Assembly (NCBI GenBank): GCA_039586815.1
Contig: JBDHJR010000012.1
Span: 14,872 to 78,871, forward strand
Direction of reading: 5' to 3'
Length of the DNA: 64,000 nucleotides
Origin: WVYX01 sp039586815
GTDB lineage: Bacteria > Gemmatimonadota > Gemmatimonadetes > Gemmatimonadales > GWC2-71-9
In this document: piece after piece, positions 16,407 through 25,227 of the stretch
How positions within the stretch are numbered: position 1 is the first letter of the stretch
How the letters are laid out: the number at the start of each line of letters is the position of its first letter
Translations under genes and position numbers: made by a program
The notes under the pieces: generated by a model
What the model was told of the DNA's origin: nothing
Databases searched by the model: none
Seen by the model: the letters and a program-made list of their open reading frames with translations, nothing else

Positions 16407-16973
16407 ATGAGGAGTTTGACGGTCGGATCGCTCACAGTCGTTGCCGTGCTGCTCGCCGGCACGAGCCAGCTCGCCGCCCAGACCCCGTTCGTGGCGTTCT
16501 CCGGCGGCGCCACACTAAGCGAATTCGATGGGGTCGACATTGACAGTAAGTGGGGTATGACTGCCGGAGGCGTCGTCGGATTCCGCCCCTTGGGATATGT
16601 GATCACGAACCTGGAAGCCAACTGGATCCAGAAGGGCAGTGGCGACACACGGCTCCAGTACATCGAGCTTCCGCTGCTCATTGGTGTCGGTACGAAGGGC
16701 GACCTGCGGGTCGGCATCTACTCGGGGATCGGGATCGGGTTCGCCGTCAGCTGCAGCGGCCCGTCCGTACTGGCAGGAGTGACCTGCGATCGCAAGAACA
16801 GCACCGAGTGGTCCTGGCCGATCGGCGTGCAGGCAGGGGGGAACATCGACCCGGCGACGTTCTTTGCTCTCGATGTGCGCTACTCGGTCGGACTATCGGA
16901 GGTGTTCGAGGCGTCCGATGTCACCAACCGCACCTGGCAGTTTCGGGTATACGTGGGAAGGTGGATCGGCTAG
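16407..16973 (+). CDS. Small outer-membrane beta-barrel protein
   Basis: 188 residues from ATG 16407, chosen because a perfect AGGAGG (16397-16402) sits four bases upstream. Residues 1-24 are a signal peptide ending LAAQ. The mature protein is built of alternating amphipathic strands with aromatic girdles (PFVAFSGGATLSEF, LQYIELPLLIGVG, LRVGIYSGIGIGF) and ends in a strand WQFRVYVGRWIG. The ELPLL motif is typical of the PorT/OmpA-like small barrels of the outer-membrane beta-barrel group. Two cysteines (in SCSGP and VTCDR) could form a disulfide at a loop. Function unknown; probably surface or structural. Confidence 0.8.
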   Translation: MRSLTVGSLTVVAVLLAGTSQLAAQTPFVAFSGGATLSEFDGVDIDSKWGMTAGGVVGFRPLGYVITNLEANWIQKGSGDTRLQYIELPLLIGVGTKGDLRVGIYSGIGIGFAVSCSGPSVLAGVTCDRKNSTEWSWPIGVQAGGNIDPATFFALDVRYSVGLSEVFEASDVTNRTWQFRVYVGRWIG

Positions 16974-16996
16974 TAGGGATCGCGAGCGTAGGAAAC

Positions 16997-17021
16997 AGCG
17001 CCCGGCACGGGGCCGGGCGCT
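16997..17021. terminator. Strong GC hairpin after the beta-barrel gene
   Basis: Perfect 10-bp stem AGCGCCCGGC (16997-17006) and GCCGGGCGCT (17012-17021) around an ACGGG loop, 24 bases after the stop of the 16407-16973 gene and before the convergent gene that ends at 17078. No T-run follows on either strand, so it may only slow or stabilise transcripts. Termination is inferred from position. Confidence 0.45.
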
Positions 17022-17077
17022 GGAGCAGTCCCACTGCGGTTAGTGCCCAGCGGCTTGAGGCTGCCCAGCCTGCAGCG

Positions 17078-17512
17078 CTACGCCGCCGCTGGCGTGGCGA
17101 AGCTCAGCAGGCCGACCAGAAACAGCAGATACGAAACGCCCCCCATCACCACCGTCGTAACGACCCAGATGAGTGCCGCCTCCCGCCACATGCACGAGAA
17201 CACCACCTTGTACATAGCAATCGGGATGATGCTGTAGGCCAATGCGAGCGCCACTACTGGTGGCGCCTGCAGGTAGAGCCCGAACACAGCGAGCGCAGCA
17301 AGTGACAGTGGCCCGATGAGTAGCTGGGCAACGAACGCCTTGGCGTAGGTCGGGTTGGAGATGTTGTTGATCTTCTTGGCCGTGAACCCGACGACGATTA
17401 CGCTGACGATGCCGAGGATCGTGAGGCCGAGCCAGACGGCCCCGACCACGTCACCGGCACTGGGGCCCTGCTGCGATGCCTGAGTGATGAGGGCGAGCAC
17501 GGAAGCGTTCAT
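17078..17512 (-). CDS. Four-helix membrane protein (tandem paralogue 2)
   Basis: 144 residues from ATG 17510-17512. Four predicted membrane helices: about 24-42, 62-82, 87-105 and 118-138. It aligns along its whole length with the product just upstream: both have IIPI followed by a MYK(V/L)VF-like motif in helix three, then a short W-containing turn, then A(A/V)LIW(V/I)V opening helix four. The family is not recognised; no enzymatic motif or charged pore residue stands out. It starts 11 bases after the upstream paralogue's stop, so the two are an operon and may form a heteromer. Confidence 0.7.
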   Translation of the reverse strand: MNASVLALITQASQQGPSAGDVVGAVWLGLTILGIVSVIVVGFTAKKINNISNPTYAKAFVAQLLIGPLSLAALAVFGLYLQAPPVVALALAYSIIPIAMYKVVFSCMWREAALIWVVTTVVMGGVSYLLFLVGLLSFATPAAA

Positions 17513-17523
17513 CTGCGACTCCT

Positions 17524-17970
17524 TCACGTGAGGGGCATGTCGAGCTTCGAGTCGAGCCACGCTCCCAAGCTCATGGCACCTAGGGCCAGCAGCGTGGCGG
17601 CCACGGCCTCGACCAGGAGCACGACGATCCAGATGAGGACGGCCTGCACCCAAGTCGATTGGAAAACCAGCTTGTAGACAATGATGGGGATGATCGCGGC
17701 CACAACTACGAGTACGGGGCCCATCGAGAGTCCCACGACACCGCTCAGGAGGGCGACCCCTCCGACCGAGCCGATGTTCTTGAACACCGTGGCCCACAGG
17801 GCCAGCGCGTAACCGGCGTCGACCACTTTGACGCGCCGCGCCGCGAGGCCGGTGATTAGGACACTGATTCCGAAGAGAAGTGCGTAGACGACGCCGAGTA
17901 GCAGTGCCTGGGTCAGGCTGACGTCGGCGGTTTCTTCCTGAGCGAACGCTGCGAGGAGCGTGATCTCCAC
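17524..17970 (-). CDS. Four-helix membrane protein (tandem paralogue 1)
   Basis: 148 residues if begun at GTG 17968-17970 (VEITLLAAFAQEE); another in-frame GTG at 18000 would add ten polar residues. The inner start is preferred because it lines up with the N-terminus of the neighbouring paralogue. Four membrane helices; helix three carries AAIIPIIVYKLVFQSTW, matching the paralogue. The C-terminus adds a short tail SLGAWLDSKLDMPLT. No signal peptide and no known family. First of a two-gene leftward unit that follows the VWA gene after a 75-base gap. Confidence 0.62.
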   Translation of the reverse strand: MEITLLAAFAQEETADVSLTQALLLGVVYALLFGISVLITGLAARRVKVVDAGYALALWATVFKNIGSVGGVALLSGVVGLSMGPVLVVVAAIIPIIVYKLVFQSTWVQAVLIWIVVLLVEAVAATLLALGAMSLGAWLDSKLDMPLT

Positions 17971-18045
17971 GTTTGTGCGCCCGTGCCGGCAAAGTTGCAC
18001 AAAAGTGGTTGCATTTCGGGTTGCGTCAAGGGCTTCGCCGCTAGA

Positions 18046-19347
18046 TCACCCCACCCGTCGTGTCTTCCTGCGCATGAAGTCCATCAGGATGTACTGCCCC
18101 AGGGTCATCGTGTTGGTGAAGTAGGCCTTGCCTCGCGCGATCTCACACACGCGCTTCACGAACTCCACCAGCATGCGCTCCCGGGCGAGCATGAACGTGT
18201 TGATCATGATCCCCGAGCGCTTGCAGACCGACACCTCGCGGTAGGTCTCCTTCAAGATCCGCGGGTCGAGGCCCATGGAGTTCACGTACACCCGTCCATC
18301 GGGTTGGGTGAGTGCCGAGGGCTTTCCGTCGGTGATCATGATGATCTGCCGCATGTCCTTCTTCTGGCTCAGCAGGATGCGACGGGACAGCCTCAGGCCC
18401 TCGGCGGTGTTGGTGTGGTAGGGTCCCACCTGCGCTCTGGCCAGCCTGGCCAGCGGGATCTCCTCGGCAGTGTCGTGGAACAGCACCACGCGGATCGAGT
18501 CGCCGGGAAACTGGGTACGGATCAGGTGGGTTAGCGCAAGCGCCACCTTCTTGGCCGGCGTGAAGCGGTCCTCGCCGTACAGGATCATCGAGTGGGAGCA
18601 GTCCAGCATCAGCACCGTGGCCGCGCTGGAGCGGTAATCCGACTGGTGCACCATGAGGTCTCGGTAGTCGAGCTCTAGCGGCACCTTCAGCCCACCCCGC
18701 GCGATCGCGTTGGTGAGGGTCGACGGCACGTCCAGATTGAGCGTGTCGCCGAATTCGTAGGGCTTGGATATCGCCTCCGCCTCCACTCCGGTGGCGAGGT
18801 GCGAGGTGTCGTGTGCTCCGAAGCTGGACTTGCCCACGCTGCCGAGCAGGTGCCTGAGTGCGCGGTACCCCAGGAAGTCGAGTGCCTTGTCCGTGAGGTT
18901 GAACTCGACGTTCTGCGCTGCCTGCTTCGCCTGTCCCCCCGGCCCGAACGCCTGCTGGTGACTGTCGGGCATCTGCGGCGCGTCGCCCACGTTTAGGTAG
19001 CCCTGCTCGATGAGCTTCTGCACTACCTGGTCGATGAGGTCGGCCAGCTGCTGCTGAATCTCGGCATCGCGCTGCTCGTCACCGGTGGATTCACCGCGCA
19101 GCACCTGGAGCATCTCCGGGGTGAGCTTGCCGGACTCCGTGAGGGCCTGCACGATCGCCTGCTTGAGCGCGTCGAGCGAGTTGTCGCCCTCCTGCTCGTC
19201 GCCGAAGGAGCCCCAGTAGGGGTGGTGCGCCGGTCCCCCGGCGAACCCCGACTGCAGCAGGAAGTCGCTCAGCTGATCCAGCAGATCCTCGAGGTTGACC
19301 GCGTCGAGGAGTTGCGGGATGTACCGCGAGTAGGTGGTGTAGCGCAT
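18046..19347 (-). CDS. von Willebrand factor A domain protein (MoxR partner type)
   Basis: 433 residues from ATG 19345-19347. The N-terminal 200 residues are helical and acidic (LDQLSDFLLQ, QQLADLIDQVVQKLI). The C-terminal VWA domain has an intact MIDAS: Asp249-Cys-Ser251-His-Ser253 in MLDCSHSM, a conserved Thr around the HTNTAEGL segment, and Asp in MITDGKPS. VWA proteins of this layout (CoxE/YehP-like) normally work with a MoxR-type AAA+ ATPase in metal insertion or complex remodelling. A candidate partner ATPase is at 21300-22763, but here it is separated from the VWA gene by two other genes, one on the opposite strand. Cytoplasmic. Confidence 0.9.
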   Translation of the reverse strand: MRYTTYSRYIPQLLDAVNLEDLLDQLSDFLLQSGFAGGPAHHPYWGSFGDEQEGDNSLDALKQAIVQALTESGKLTPEMLQVLRGESTGDEQRDAEIQQQLADLIDQVVQKLIEQGYLNVGDAPQMPDSHQQAFGPGGQAKQAAQNVEFNLTDKALDFLGYRALRHLLGSVGKSSFGAHDTSHLATGVEAEAISKPYEFGDTLNLDVPSTLTNAIARGGLKVPLELDYRDLMVHQSDYRSSAATVLMLDCSHSMILYGEDRFTPAKKVALALTHLIRTQFPGDSIRVVLFHDTAEEIPLARLARAQVGPYHTNTAEGLRLSRRILLSQKKDMRQIIMITDGKPSALTQPDGRVYVNSMGLDPRILKETYREVSVCKRSGIMINTFMLARERMLVEFVKRVCEIARGKAYFTNTMTLGQYILMDFMRRKTRRVG

Positions 19348-19404
19348 GCCGCTCCGTCGTTACCCTTCTTCTTGGTAAACTGAAACCCATATGAAGTTCT
19401 CGCA

Positions 19405-20655
19405 ATGACTCTTGACGACCGGCCCGAGATCCGACCGCCGCCCCCGCGCCCGCGGGCGTTCGGCGCGCTCAGGCACCGCAACTTCCGCCTGTTCTACGGC
19501 GGCGTGGTGGTGTCGTTTCTCGGGTTCTGGATGCACCGGGTGGCCCAATCCTGGCTGGTGCTGGAGCTCACCGACTCGGCGTTCTACGTGGGGCTGGTGG
19601 AAGCGCTGGGGTGGCTGCCGGTGCTGGTGTTCTCGCTCTACGCCGGTGCGCTGGCCGACCGGGCGTCCAAGCGCCATCTCCTCCTGGTGACGCAGCTCGG
19701 CGCGGCGGCAAGCGCGCTCGCGCTGGCGGCATTCGTGATGCTGGGGATGGTCACCATATGGCACGTGGCGGTGCTGGCGGCACTGCTCGGCGTGGCGTTC
19801 GCGTTCGACATACCGGCGCGCCAGTCGTTGGTGGCCGAGCTGGTGGGTCGCGAGGACCTCACCAACGCGGTGGCGCTCAACGCCTCGGCGTTCAACGGGA
19901 GCCGGGTCGTGGGGCCCGCGATCGCCGGTGTGCTCATAGCGGCGGTCGGAGTGGGCGCGTGTTTCCTGATCAACGGGCTGAGTTACCTGCCCGTGGTTGC
20001 CGCCCTGCTCGTGATGCGGTTGCCGCCGCACCGGCCGGCCGCCGAGCGGCGCTCCGCCTGGGCCGACATACGCGACGGGCTGCGGTTCATCCTGGCGGAC
20101 GAGCGTCTCAGGGCGCTGATCATCAACGTCGCGACCATCAGCATCTTTGGATTGCCGGTGCTCGTGCTGATGCCGGTGGTGGCCCGCGACGTGCTCGGGC
20201 TCGGCGCGGTGGAGTTCGGATGGATGATGTCGGCCGTGGGCCTCGGCGCGGTTACCGGCGCGCTGAGCCTCGCTGTGTTCGGCCACCGGGTGCCGCGCGG
20301 TCGGCTGCTGGCCGGCTCGTCGCTCGCGTACGGCATCATCGTCGTGCTGTTCGCGGCATCGCGCTCTCTGCCGCTGGTTCTGGCGCTGCTCACGCTCCTG
20401 GGACTGGCGCTGATCGTTACTGCGGCGCTGTCCAACACTCTGCTCCAGACGATCGCTCCCGACGAAATGCGGGGGCGCGTGATCTCCCTCTACGCGCTGG
20501 CATTCGTGGGGATCAGCCCGTTCGGCTCGGTAGCCGCAGGCGCCGCGGCCGAGCGGTTCGGGACGCCGCTGGCACTGATGGTGGGTGGGGCCGTGTGCGC
20601 GGTGGGTACGGCGCTGGGGGTGTTGCGCTCGAGGGCGATTGCGGACACGCGATAG
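19405..20655 (+). CDS. MFS transporter of the EntS/transmembrane secretion effector (MFS_3) type
   Basis: 416 residues from ATG 19405. After a Pro-rich cytosolic start, FGALRHRNFRLFYGG opens the first helix, as in MFS_3 exporters, and twelve membrane helices follow. The inter-helix 2-3 motif reads GALADRASKRHLLL (MFS motif A), and AFDIPARQSLVAELVGREDLTNAVALN is strongly conserved in this group. Members export siderophores, drugs or lipids by proton antiport; the substrate cannot be told. It is transcribed divergently from the VWA gene with only 57 bases between, and converges on the cytidylate-kinase-like gene with five bases between stops. Confidence 0.92.
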   Translation: MTLDDRPEIRPPPPRPRAFGALRHRNFRLFYGGVVVSFLGFWMHRVAQSWLVLELTDSAFYVGLVEALGWLPVLVFSLYAGALADRASKRHLLLVTQLGAAASALALAAFVMLGMVTIWHVAVLAALLGVAFAFDIPARQSLVAELVGREDLTNAVALNASAFNGSRVVGPAIAGVLIAAVGVGACFLINGLSYLPVVAALLVMRLPPHRPAAERRSAWADIRDGLRFILADERLRALIINVATISIFGLPVLVLMPVVARDVLGLGAVEFGWMMSAVGLGAVTGALSLAVFGHRVPRGRLLAGSSLAYGIIVVLFAASRSLPLVLALLTLLGLALIVTAALSNTLLQTIAPDEMRGRVISLYALAFVGISPFGSVAAGAAAERFGTPLALMVGGAVCAVGTALGVLRSRAIADTR

Positions 20656-20660
20656 ACCGC

Positions 20661-21296
20661 CTACACCCAACCTCGCGCTCTAGCCGCCTCCTCTATGAGC
20701 TCCGCGCACTGCTCGTAGCTAAACACCGCTGTGTTCAGCACGAGGTGGTAGTTGGTGGCGTCTTCCCACTGCCGCTGGTAGTTGGCCTTGACGTAGCGGC
20801 GGCGTCCGTCGTCGACCTTGTCAACGCAGTCTTCCGCCTCCTTGGCACTCACGCCGAGCCGCTCCGCGGCGGCCCGTACGCGCGACTCGCGCGGCGCCAC
20901 GACGTACACGTGCAAGCTGTCCTCGTGTTGCGCCAGGTGTGCCTGTGCGCCCCGGCCCACCATGATGAGCCGCTCATCCTGCCGTACGGCCTGGTTGATC
21001 ACCGCCTCGGTCGCGCGCACGAGGTCTGCTTCGCTGCCGAACTGCGGCTCGGCCGGCGCGCCCGTGGCGACGAACACCTCGGGCGACGAGATGGCGAGCG
21101 CGCGCGCCAGCCGCTCGGCGAGCCCGGGGACCCGCTCCTCGCGCTCCTCCACCTCCTTGCGGGTGAGCCCTGCCTGCCGTGCAACACGATCCACGAACTC
21201 GTTGTCGACCAGCGTCCATCCCAGACGCTCGGCCACGAGCCTGGCGATGTTGGATCCGCCCGAGGCGTACTGCCGTGAGACGGTGATGACCGGCAT
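20661..21296 (-). CDS. Cytidylate kinase-like family protein
   Basis: 211 residues from ATG 21294-21296. The N-terminus MPVITVSRQYASGGSNIARLVAERLGW is the modified P-loop of the cytidylate-kinase-like family (S-R-Q-Y-G-SGG type), followed by DNEFVDRVARQAGL and a central IMVGRGAQAHL strand. The family keeps the P-loop kinase fold, but its substrate is not known and it is not the housekeeping Cmk. It starts three bases after the MoxR-type ATPase stop, so the two form an operon. This suggests a nucleotide-dependent partner role. Length is normal. Confidence 0.85.
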   Translation of the reverse strand: MPVITVSRQYASGGSNIARLVAERLGWTLVDNEFVDRVARQAGLTRKEVEEREERVPGLAERLARALAISSPEVFVATGAPAEPQFGSEADLVRATEAVINQAVRQDERLIMVGRGAQAHLAQHEDSLHVYVVAPRESRVRAAAERLGVSAKEAEDCVDKVDDGRRRYVKANYQRQWEDATNYHLVLNTAVFSYEQCAELIEEAARARGWV

Positions 21297-21299
21297 CGC

Positions 21300-22763
21300 T
21301 CAGAACGAGGTCTCGATGTCGCCGGGCCCGCCGAATTGCGGCCGCTCCAAACGCGAGCGCACGTAGCCCAGCTCGTCCGAACGGGAAATGCGGCGATGCG
21401 CCACCAGTCCCTCGAGCACCAGCTCGCATGCCGCCACCACGGTGGCCGGGTCCTTCCGCGGAGCGAGCCCCGTCAGCCCGATGACGTCGAGCAGGCCGGG
21501 CACCGTCGAGAATCCCTTGAGGCAGACGTCGGAGCGCTCGTTGGCGGAGACCTTCAGCGCGCCGCCCTGATCGAACCACTCCACGATGGCGTCGCAGTCG
21601 GCTCCGCCCAGCCGCGCTTCGAAGGTGTTCCCGGCCGCGCGCCGCACGAGGTCCTTCGCGATTGTCTCGGCGCCCTGCAGCTCTCCCTCGTATTCCAACT
21701 CGATCTTGCCCGTTATTGCCGGCAGCGCGTCGTACACGTCGCTCACGCGCGGCACCACCTGCTTCTCCTTGAGCACGATGGATCGCTGCTCGGCGCTCGA
21801 CAGCACGTTTTCCAACACGCTGATGGGGAGCCGCTGGCTCACCCCGGAGCCCCTGTCGATGCGCTTGTCCTCTCGCGCCTCGAACGCGACCCGCTCCACT
21901 AGCTCACGGATGAAATCCGGGATCTCGAGCGCGCGGCCGTCCCGCTCCAGCCACGCCTCCTGCTGCGTGATCTCCATACCGTGCTCGACGCTGGGCGGGT
22001 AGTGAGTGAGGATCTCGCTCCCGACCCGGTCCTTGAGCGGCGTGATGATCTTGCCTCGCGCGGTGTAATCCTCGGGATTTGCCGAGAACACCAGCAGAAC
22101 GTCCAGTGCCAGCCGGATGGGATAGCCTTTGATCTGGACGTCGCCTTCCTGCATGATGTTGAACAGGCCCACCTGGATCTTGCCGGCCAGATCCGGTAGC
22201 TCGTTGATGGCGAAGATGCCGCGGTTGCTACGGGGCAGCAGCCCGTAGTGGATCGTGAGCTCGTCCGACAGCAAGTGCCCACCACGGGCGGCCTTGATGG
22301 GGTCCACGTCGCCGATCATGTCGGCGATCGTCACATCGGGCGTGGCGAGCTTCTCCACGTAGCGCCGGTGCCGAGGAATCCACTCGATCGGTGTACGGTC
22401 GCCGTGCTCCTCGACGATCTGGCGGCCGAACTTGGAGATCGGCCGGAACGGGTTGTCGTTCACCTCGCTGCCGGCCAGGATCGGTATCTCCTCGTCGAGC
22501 AGCGTGACGAGCTGGCGCAGAATGCGGCTCTTCGCCTGCCCTCTCAATCCCAACAGGATGAAGTTGTGGCGTGCGAGAACGGCGTTGATCACGTGGGGAA
22601 CGACCGTCTCTTCGTAGCCGACGATGCCGGGGAAGATCTCGTGGCCGGCTTCCAGCATGCAGATCAGGTTGTGCCGCATCTCCTCCTTCACGGAGCGGAG
22701 ATGTACGCGCGGCTCGGACCACTCGGTCTGCTTGAGGTCGCCCAGCGTGGTGGGAGGGGTCAT
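21300..22763 (-). CDS. MoxR/ChlI-like AAA+ ATPase
   Basis: 487 residues from ATG 22761-22763 (MTPPTTLGDL); the frame upstream is open but uncoded. Walker A is GLRGQAKS with Lys78. Walker B is the IFAINELPDL segment, with Asn-Glu in place of Asp-Glu. Sensor 1 is VFSANPEDYTARGKIITPLKDR, and Arg-finger candidates follow in the lid. The NPEDY and TPLKDR pieces are typical of magnesium-chelatase-type helix-2-insert ATPases. Such ATPases remodel or load metals with a VWA partner, a candidate being the protein at 18046-19347. The C-terminal 190 residues form a helical extension. First gene of an operon with the cytidylate-kinase-like gene. Confidence 0.88.
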   Translation of the reverse strand: MTPPTTLGDLKQTEWSEPRVHLRSVKEEMRHNLICMLEAGHEIFPGIVGYEETVVPHVINAVLARHNFILLGLRGQAKSRILRQLVTLLDEEIPILAGSEVNDNPFRPISKFGRQIVEEHGDRTPIEWIPRHRRYVEKLATPDVTIADMIGDVDPIKAARGGHLLSDELTIHYGLLPRSNRGIFAINELPDLAGKIQVGLFNIMQEGDVQIKGYPIRLALDVLLVFSANPEDYTARGKIITPLKDRVGSEILTHYPPSVEHGMEITQQEAWLERDGRALEIPDFIRELVERVAFEAREDKRIDRGSGVSQRLPISVLENVLSSAEQRSIVLKEKQVVPRVSDVYDALPAITGKIELEYEGELQGAETIAKDLVRRAAGNTFEARLGGADCDAIVEWFDQGGALKVSANERSDVCLKGFSTVPGLLDVIGLTGLAPRKDPATVVAACELVLEGLVAHRRISRSDELGYVRSRLERPQFGGPGDIETSF

Positions 22764-22795
22764 GTTCAAGATATACCCTTTGGGTTCCCGGCCGT

Positions 22796-25144
22796 TCAAG
22801 CGGGCCGCAGTCCAATGTCCAGCAGTCGCACCGCCACCACCCCCCATGCCGATATGTCGAATGCCACGCCGCCCGGGACCGTGGAGACGTCCTCCAGGTC
22901 GCGCTCCAGGAAATCCACCTTGCGTCCCGCCTCGAAGGTGAGGACGTCAGTGCCCAGGGTGGCGTAGCGGCTCGATCCAAGCAGCTCCTGTACGTACACG
23001 ATGATTCCGTTCCCGTCGTCAGCCGGCTTGATGCCCACGATTGCCATTCCGGGCTGATCAACCACGATGAGCGGACCGTATCGCGGCAGCCGGCCCGAGG
23101 GCTGGCGGTCCACGCGGGCTGCCAGCAGCGGCTCCGCGCCCCAACCGAAGCGCGCGGCCAGTATTGGGTCCACCGAGCCGCCGGTTACGGAGATGCGGTA
23201 GCGTGCCCGGCCGCGCGGGCCGTGCGCCAGCACGGTGCCGTCGCGCATGACGGAGACGTACGGTGCGTCGAATCCGCGCAGCATGGCCGCTCCCCGCTGG
23301 GAGGAAACCGCTAGCCAGCGGAGGTGCGCGACGTGGTGCACCGGGGCCGGCGAGTCCTCGTGTCCCGCCGGGACCTCCCACATCGCGCGCGCGTCCGGCA
23401 GGTCAAAGGCGAACAGGTACTCCATGGCGCGTTCGCCCACCGCCGCGGCCTCGTTTGTTATGTCGATCCAGGGCAGGGTGTCGTACAGCGTGACGGTTGT
23501 GCGCAAGTCGCCCCGGGCGGGCGACCAGCGGCGCATTGACAGGCGGTTGCCGACCCCGGGAATCGTCTCGTGAGAAATGCCCTCCACGATGGAGCCGGGA
23601 ATCGCGTTGAGACCGTCGCTCCCGGGGCGCACCCACTCCCGGCCGTCCGCGGCCGACACCAGCGAGCCGATGGCCCCGGATCGCGGATCCAGCTCCAGTC
23701 GCAGGTGCGTGCCGGCGAGCGTATTCGACGGCGCATCCGCGCCGGCCACCAGGCGCTCGGACGACGCGTCGGCGCGGGGCTGGTCCACGATGAAGGCGTA
23801 GCCGAGCTCCGGCAGGTCTGTTACCACCTGCTCCGTACCGTCGGGCAGCACGGCTACGTCCGTCCGCAGGAAGGGTGACGGATTGAACACCACGGTGCCG
23901 GGGATTGTCGTGGGGATCTCCGCCGCGACTCGTTTCAGCGACTCGCCGGGGGCAGCCGCGGGGCTACCCAGCCGTGCGGCGAGCGTCTGGAGCGCGCGCG
24001 AGGCGTGGGTGGCGCGCTCTGCTTCACGCGACCCGGCGATCGCGGCCAGGGCTGCCGCATCCGGCAACGTGTGGTGCGCGTGATAGCCGCTCTGCGCCAC
24101 CGGGATGAGCGCGCCGCGCCGTCGCTCGATCTCAGCGAGCAACTCCTCACCGGCGCCGATGACGATCCGTGGGTAGGCGAACCGCTGGTTCCACTGCCGC
24201 ACGGCCTCCAGCATGGCCAGCTGCGTGTCGTCGGGCTCGGTGTTCACCACGAACGCCAGCCCATCCTCCGTATTACCCGGCCCGCGTCTGCTCGCCGGGG
24301 ACAGCAGGATGGGGGTGGTGGTCAGCCAGCGCTCCACTCTGCGCGTCATCTCGTCCGGGGATGTCGCGAACCCCAGGTCGCGTGGGTTTCCCCGCGGTGG
24401 AATCGAGGCCCCCAGGATGCGCGAACCGTCCGGTGCCTCGTACCACTCGAGCGGTGGAGCGCCGTGCCACGAGTGCAGGGCCAGGTGGATGCCCGATCCT
24501 GTGAGCGCCAGCAGCACGTTCTGCGGCAGCGCCTCGACCGCCGTGCTCACCGCGGCGATCCCCGTCGGGATGCCGTAGCGCTGCTCGACGCTCCGCGCCT
24601 CGTGCACCATGCGGAGGAAGTTCACGTGGTCGCTTACGTCCAGTCTCTCGTCGGCGGGGAAGGGGTTGCCGCTCACGCCCGAGTCCCGGTAGATCTGCGC
24701 CTGCACCGCCCGCTGCACCGGCGGCAGCGGCTCTAGCTGGGCCTCCAGGAACCGCGGGTCGACAGCGGTGATCCAGAAGATCGTCCAGCGCAGCTGCGGC
24801 CTCAGGCGGTGGCTGGACCGCAGTACACCGCGCACCCCGGGGTACTCCAGCTCACTCTGGACCGTCGTCTCCCGCTCCAGCGGCAACCACAGTTCGCCGT
24901 ACATTCCCTCGCCCGAGCGGATGACCCCCGCCGTACCGAGCAGGCGCCGCCGCTGGTCGTACACGCGTAGTCGCCCGGCCACGGCGTCCACCCCGCTCAC
25001 GTAGAAGCGCACCAGCACCTGGCCCCCGTCGGGGTTGGCACGGAATACCGTGGACTCGGCCCGTACGCTCGGAGCGGTGCCGCGACCCAACGTGCCGGCA
25101 AGGGCTGCCGAGAGCGTAGTGAGGAAGCTGCGTCTATCGGTCAC
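22796..25144 (-). CDS. Tat-exported protein resembling the non-catalytic part of GH38 alpha-mannosidases
   Basis: 782 residues from GTG 25142-25144. The N-terminus MTDRRSFLTTLSAALAGTLG is a twin-arginine signal (Arg4-Arg5, then SFL). The middle contains a segment HSWHGAPPLEWYEAPDGSRIL, recalling GH38 active-site surroundings. The C-terminal half has LRLELDPRSGAIGSLVSA followed by a beta-sandwich (VTLYDTLPWIDITNEA), as in GH38 C-terminal domains. The usual GH38 HxHxD zinc motif near the N-terminus is not visible, so catalysis is doubtful or uses a diverged site. Expected location is periplasm or envelope. Family assignment is tentative. Divergent from the small lipoprotein gene at 25228. Confidence 0.6.
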   Translation of the reverse strand: MTDRRSFLTTLSAALAGTLGRGTAPSVRAESTVFRANPDGGQVLVRFYVSGVDAVAGRLRVYDQRRRLLGTAGVIRSGEGMYGELWLPLERETTVQSELEYPGVRGVLRSSHRLRPQLRWTIFWITAVDPRFLEAQLEPLPPVQRAVQAQIYRDSGVSGNPFPADERLDVSDHVNFLRMVHEARSVEQRYGIPTGIAAVSTAVEALPQNVLLALTGSGIHLALHSWHGAPPLEWYEAPDGSRILGASIPPRGNPRDLGFATSPDEMTRRVERWLTTTPILLSPASRRGPGNTEDGLAFVVNTEPDDTQLAMLEAVRQWNQRFAYPRIVIGAGEELLAEIERRRGALIPVAQSGYHAHHTLPDAAALAAIAGSREAERATHASRALQTLAARLGSPAAAPGESLKRVAAEIPTTIPGTVVFNPSPFLRTDVAVLPDGTEQVVTDLPELGYAFIVDQPRADASSERLVAGADAPSNTLAGTHLRLELDPRSGAIGSLVSAADGREWVRPGSDGLNAIPGSIVEGISHETIPGVGNRLSMRRWSPARGDLRTTVTLYDTLPWIDITNEAAAVGERAMEYLFAFDLPDARAMWEVPAGHEDSPAPVHHVAHLRWLAVSSQRGAAMLRGFDAPYVSVMRDGTVLAHGPRGRARYRISVTGGSVDPILAARFGWGAEPLLAARVDRQPSGRLPRYGPLIVVDQPGMAIVGIKPADDGNGIIVYVQELLGSSRYATLGTDVLTFEAGRKVDFLERDLEDVSTVPGGVAFDISAWGVVAVRLLDIGLRPA

Positions 25145-25227
25145 GTGCAGTGCGTCGCCCCGAACGTGGAAGAAGTGGCCGGCAGCTGGCCCGTAGTAAG
25201 TTACGGAGACAGTAGGAGGATACCCCA

